Below are positions 61,930 to 64,000 of a DNA stretch of 64,000 nucleotides, in pieces (positions within the stretch are counted from its first letter, which is position 1; every line of letters begins with the position of its first letter). The position numbers and the translations under genes were made by a program. The DNA is from Mesorhizobium loti R88b (GTDB taxonomy: Bacteria > Pseudomonadota > Alphaproteobacteria > Rhizobiales > Rhizobiaceae): contig NZ_CP033367.1 in NCBI RefSeq assembly GCF_013170845.1, positions 3,659,001-3,723,000 of the forward strand, read 5' to 3'. The notes under the pieces were generated by a model. The model was not told the DNA's origin. It ran no database searches and saw nothing but the letters and a program-made list of their open reading frames with translations.

Positions 61930-62937
61930 ATGTTGCGATATGTTCTGACCGTGGCGCTGGCGCTTTCAGCCGCGCCGGCACTGGCCAATGACTCAACCGC
62001 CGAACTCGGCACCGGTGGCCTCATTCTGTCGCGTAACGATGCGGTGGCGATGCGGAGCGAGGACCTCTTCATTTCGCCCGAAAAGGTGACCGTCGACTAC
62101 GTCTTCCACAACAACACCGACAAGGATGTCAGCGCGATCGTGGCCTTTCCGATGCCCGACATTTCGGGCGATCCCGAAGAAATGCCGGCGATCCCGGAAA
62201 ATCAGAGTGACAATTTCCTCGGCTTCGAGGTGACGATCGACGGCGCGCCGGCAAAGCCGCAGCTCGAACAGAAGGTGTTTGCGCTCGGCATCGACATCAG
62301 CGCCGACCTGAAGGCGCAGAATGTGCCGTTCAACCCGTTTGGCGATGCGGCTAAGGCGGCATTGGCAAAACTGCCAAAGGCGGTGGCAGATGACTGGGTC
62401 AATCGCGGCATCATCATCGAGGATCCGGAAGGCGACCAAAGCGCCACACCGTCCTATGCGCCATGGTGGCAGCTTCGCTCGACCTATTGGTGGCGCTCGA
62501 CCTTTCCGGCCAACAAGGACGTCCATGTTTCGCACCGCTACAAGCCGAGCGTCGGCGGCACGTCCTCGGTCAGTTTCTTCTATGATGGCAAGTTCCAGGG
62601 ACGGTACGCCGCCTACAAGACCCGCTATTGCCTGGACGATGCGTTCGAAAATGCGGTGCGCCAGGCTGCGAAGGCCGACGGCTATCCGAAATTCTACGAA
62701 AACCGCATCGCCTATATCCTGACCACCGGCGGCAACTGGGCGGCCGGAACCATCGGCAAGTTCAAGCTGACCATCGACAAGGGCAATCCCAAAGCCATGG
62801 TCTCGTTCTGCGGCGACAATGTCAAAAAGGTCGGGCCGACGACCTTCGAGATGACTGCGGACGATTTCTATCCCGAGCACAATATCGATATCCTGCTGCT
62901 CGAACCCTCGGACAGCAATGGCGGGGACGCGAACTGA
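61930..62937 (+). CDS. DUF4424 exported protein
   Basis: This 335-residue exported protein matches DUF4424 (function unknown). The signal peptide ends at PALAND; the body includes FHNNTDKDVSAIVAFPMPD and WWQLRSTYWWRSTFPANK. Its stop shares one base with the start of folA, so the two are co-translated. Confidence 0.85.
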   Translation: MLRYVLTVALALSAAPALANDSTAELGTGGLILSRNDAVAMRSEDLFISPEKVTVDYVFHNNTDKDVSAIVAFPMPDISGDPEEMPAIPENQSDNFLGFEVTIDGAPAKPQLEQKVFALGIDISADLKAQNVPFNPFGDAAKAALAKLPKAVADDWVNRGIIIEDPEGDQSATPSYAPWWQLRSTYWWRSTFPANKDVHVSHRYKPSVGGTSSVSFFYDGKFQGRYAAYKTRYCLDDAFENAVRQAAKADGYPKFYENRIAYILTTGGNWAAGTIGKFKLTIDKGNPKAMVSFCGDNVKKVGPTTFEMTADDFYPEHNIDILLLEPSDSNGGDAN

Positions 62938-63455
62938 TGCATGTTGCGATCTACGTCGCCATCGCCGAGAACGACGTGATCGGCCGCGACGGCGGGCTGC
63001 CCTGGCGGCTCTCCACCGATCTCAAGCGTTTCAAGGCCGACACGATGGGCAAGCCCATCATCATGGGCCGCAAGACCTATGAAGGGATCGGCCGGCCACT
63101 GCCGGGCAGGCTGAACATCGTCGTCACCCGCGAGAAGGCCTGGCGCGCCGAGGGCGTCGAGGTGGCGCATACGCTGGAAGCCGCGATCCAGCTGGCAACG
63201 GTGCGCGGACGTTGCATGGCTGGCGTGGACGAAGCCTGCGTCATCGGTGGTGGCGAAATCTATGCCCAGGCGCTGCCGCTGGCCGACCGGCTGCACGTCA
63301 CCCATGTGCTGGCAGCCGTCGATGGGGACGCGCATTTCCCGCCGATCGACCCTCAGACATGGCGCCTGGTCAGTTCGCAGGAGGTTCCGGCGGGGGAAAA
63401 GGACAGCCACGCGACGCGCTATTCGGTTTACGAGCGCCGCAGCGAGATACATTGA
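62937..63455 (+). CDS. folA: Dihydrofolate reductase
   Basis: This 172-residue DHFR has VAIAENDVIGRDGGLPW at the N-terminus, the substrate Asp in the DLKRFK region, GRKTYEGIGRPLPGR for NADPH, and VIGGGEIYAQ. It regenerates tetrahydrofolate for ThyA. The ATG overlaps the DUF4424 stop. Its stop lies in a short 19-bp direct repeat. Confidence 0.95.
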   Translation: MHVAIYVAIAENDVIGRDGGLPWRLSTDLKRFKADTMGKPIIMGRKTYEGIGRPLPGRLNIVVTREKAWRAEGVEVAHTLEAAIQLATVRGRCMAGVDEACVIGGGEIYAQALPLADRLHVTHVLAAVDGDAHFPPIDPQTWRLVSSQEVPAGEKDSHATRYSVYERRSEIH

Positions 63456-63488
63456 AAGACGAAAAAGCTATTGAAAGACGACAAAGGG
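63451..63488 (+). repeat. Two 19-bp direct repeats at the folA end
   Basis: ATTGAAAGACGAAAAAGCT and ATTGAAAGACGACAAAGGG are adjacent. The folA stop codon lies in the first copy. Probably a recent slippage duplication. Confidence 0.6.
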
Positions 63489-63624
63489 TCGCGACCGGCC
63501 CAAAACAGATGATGTCGGCGGGGCATCGCGTTGAAAGCGTGCTGCCACATCCCTATAGAAGAACAACACTGGATTTTGCGCCGTAACTCCGGCGCTTGAG
63601 GGAATTCCAAGCGAAAGGACATTC

Positions 63625-64000
63625 ATGCCCTGGAACGACAAGAGCGGCGGTGGCGGCGGCCCATGGGGCGGCGGCGGCGGCGGTAACAATCAAGGGCCCT
63701 GGGGACAGGGGCCGAAGGGGCCAAGCGGCCCGCAAGGGTCGCCTCCCGACCTCGAGGACATCATCCGCCGTGGCCAGGACCGGTTGCGGCGTGCGCTGCC
63801 CGGTGGCGGCGGTGCCAGTCCGGCCGTGTTCGGCCTGATCGCCGCGGTGCTGGTCGTTCTGTGGGCATTCCAGGCAGTCTATACCGTGCAGCCTGATGAG
63901 GTCGCAGTCGAACTGCGCTTTGGCAAGCCGAAGCCCCAACTCTCTCAGCCCGGCTTGCATTTCCACTGGTGGCCGCTTGAGACCGTCGAGACGGCCAAGA
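63625..64000 (+). CDS. hflK: FtsH protease modulator HflK (5' part)
   Basis: The gene runs off the right edge of the window; 125 codons are visible. The Gly/Asn/Trp-rich N-terminus (MPWNDKSGGGGGPWGG) and one membrane helix (FGLIAAVLVVLWAFQAVYTV) lead into the SPFH domain (QPDEVAVELRFGKPK). It partners HflC and restrains FtsH in the inner membrane. AAAGGA precedes ATG 63625. Confidence 0.93.
   Translation, partial: MPWNDKSGGGGGPWGGGGGGNNQGPWGQGPKGPSGPQGSPPDLEDIIRRGQDRLRRALPGGGGASPAVFGLIAAVLVVLWAFQAVYTVQPDEVAVELRFGKPKPQLSQPGLHFHWWPLETVETAK

Overview
The window is GC-rich, densely coding chromosomal DNA from an alphaproteobacterium of the order Rhizobiales, most probably Mesorhizobium or a close relative. 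The main evidence is a circularly permuted (two-piece) tmRNA gene whose tag reads ANDNYAEARLAA, an alpha-type SspB, the aerobic cobalamin enzyme CobF, a LOV histidine kinase, and several families of short intergenic palindromes. I see no rRNA, tRNA, CRISPR array, prophage or transposase gene.

Layout. 1-15.7 kb: a large autotransporter, PrmA with a SCO1-type copper chaperone, CreA, a hexapeptide acyltransferase, a small Asn/Gly-rich secreted protein, a beta-barrel porin-like protein, a two-helix 'iron permease' family protein, an SDR, a TMEM175-type channel, a MATE exporter, an L,D-transpeptidase and a phytase-like esterase. 15.9-20 kb: a two-gene operon behind a perfect 22-bp palindrome, encoding a dimethylglycine-dehydrogenase-like flavoprotein and a non-pyrrolysine MttB-family methyltransferase. 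20-22 kb: an orphan AAA-associated domain, a DUF4239 membrane protein and an orphan encapsulated-ferritin-like protein. 22-28.2 kb: a divergent LacI-controlled sugar or polyol module (Gfo/Idh oxidoreductase, TIM-barrel isomerase, ABC importer) with paired operators and a strong hairpin after the binding-protein gene.

28.5-31.2 kb: a UvrD/PcrA helicase carrying an unusual in-frame insertion. 31.3-39.6 kb: a flavin monooxygenase with a LuxR-type regulator, a DUF2059 protein, PQQ glucose dehydrogenase, a DUF2267-like protein and a Tat-exported dienelactone hydrolase. 39.6-43 kb: a LOV histidine kinase overlapping its response regulator, then a divergent EamA/Lrp pair. 43-52.7 kb: a hotdog thioesterase, a D-lactate/glycolate-type dehydrogenase, a DyP peroxidase, a giant AsmA protein with a TolA-like tail, and the SspB/DUF4169/RHH cluster. 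52.8-55.4 kb: a TetR/Bcr-CflA pair with a perfect palindromic operator, then the tmRNA. 55.6-64 kb: DUF2853, ThyA, TrmO, a stand-alone Mop protein, modABC with a ModE-type DNA-binding domain, CobF, DUF4424, DHFR and the start of hflK.

The genes mostly form short independent operons. Functional links visible here are molybdate uptake with its control and storage proteins, tmRNA with SspB (tagging and delivery to ClpXP), ThyA with DHFR (dTMP/folate cycle), and the methylamine/betaine-type demethylation pair. Nothing here is clearly an undescribed system. The best leads are the helicase insertion, the shell-less encapsulated-ferritin homologue, the MttB/flavoprotein operon without a corrinoid protein, the ModE-type regulator without its molybdate-binding domain, and the dispersed palindromes that overlap gene ends.
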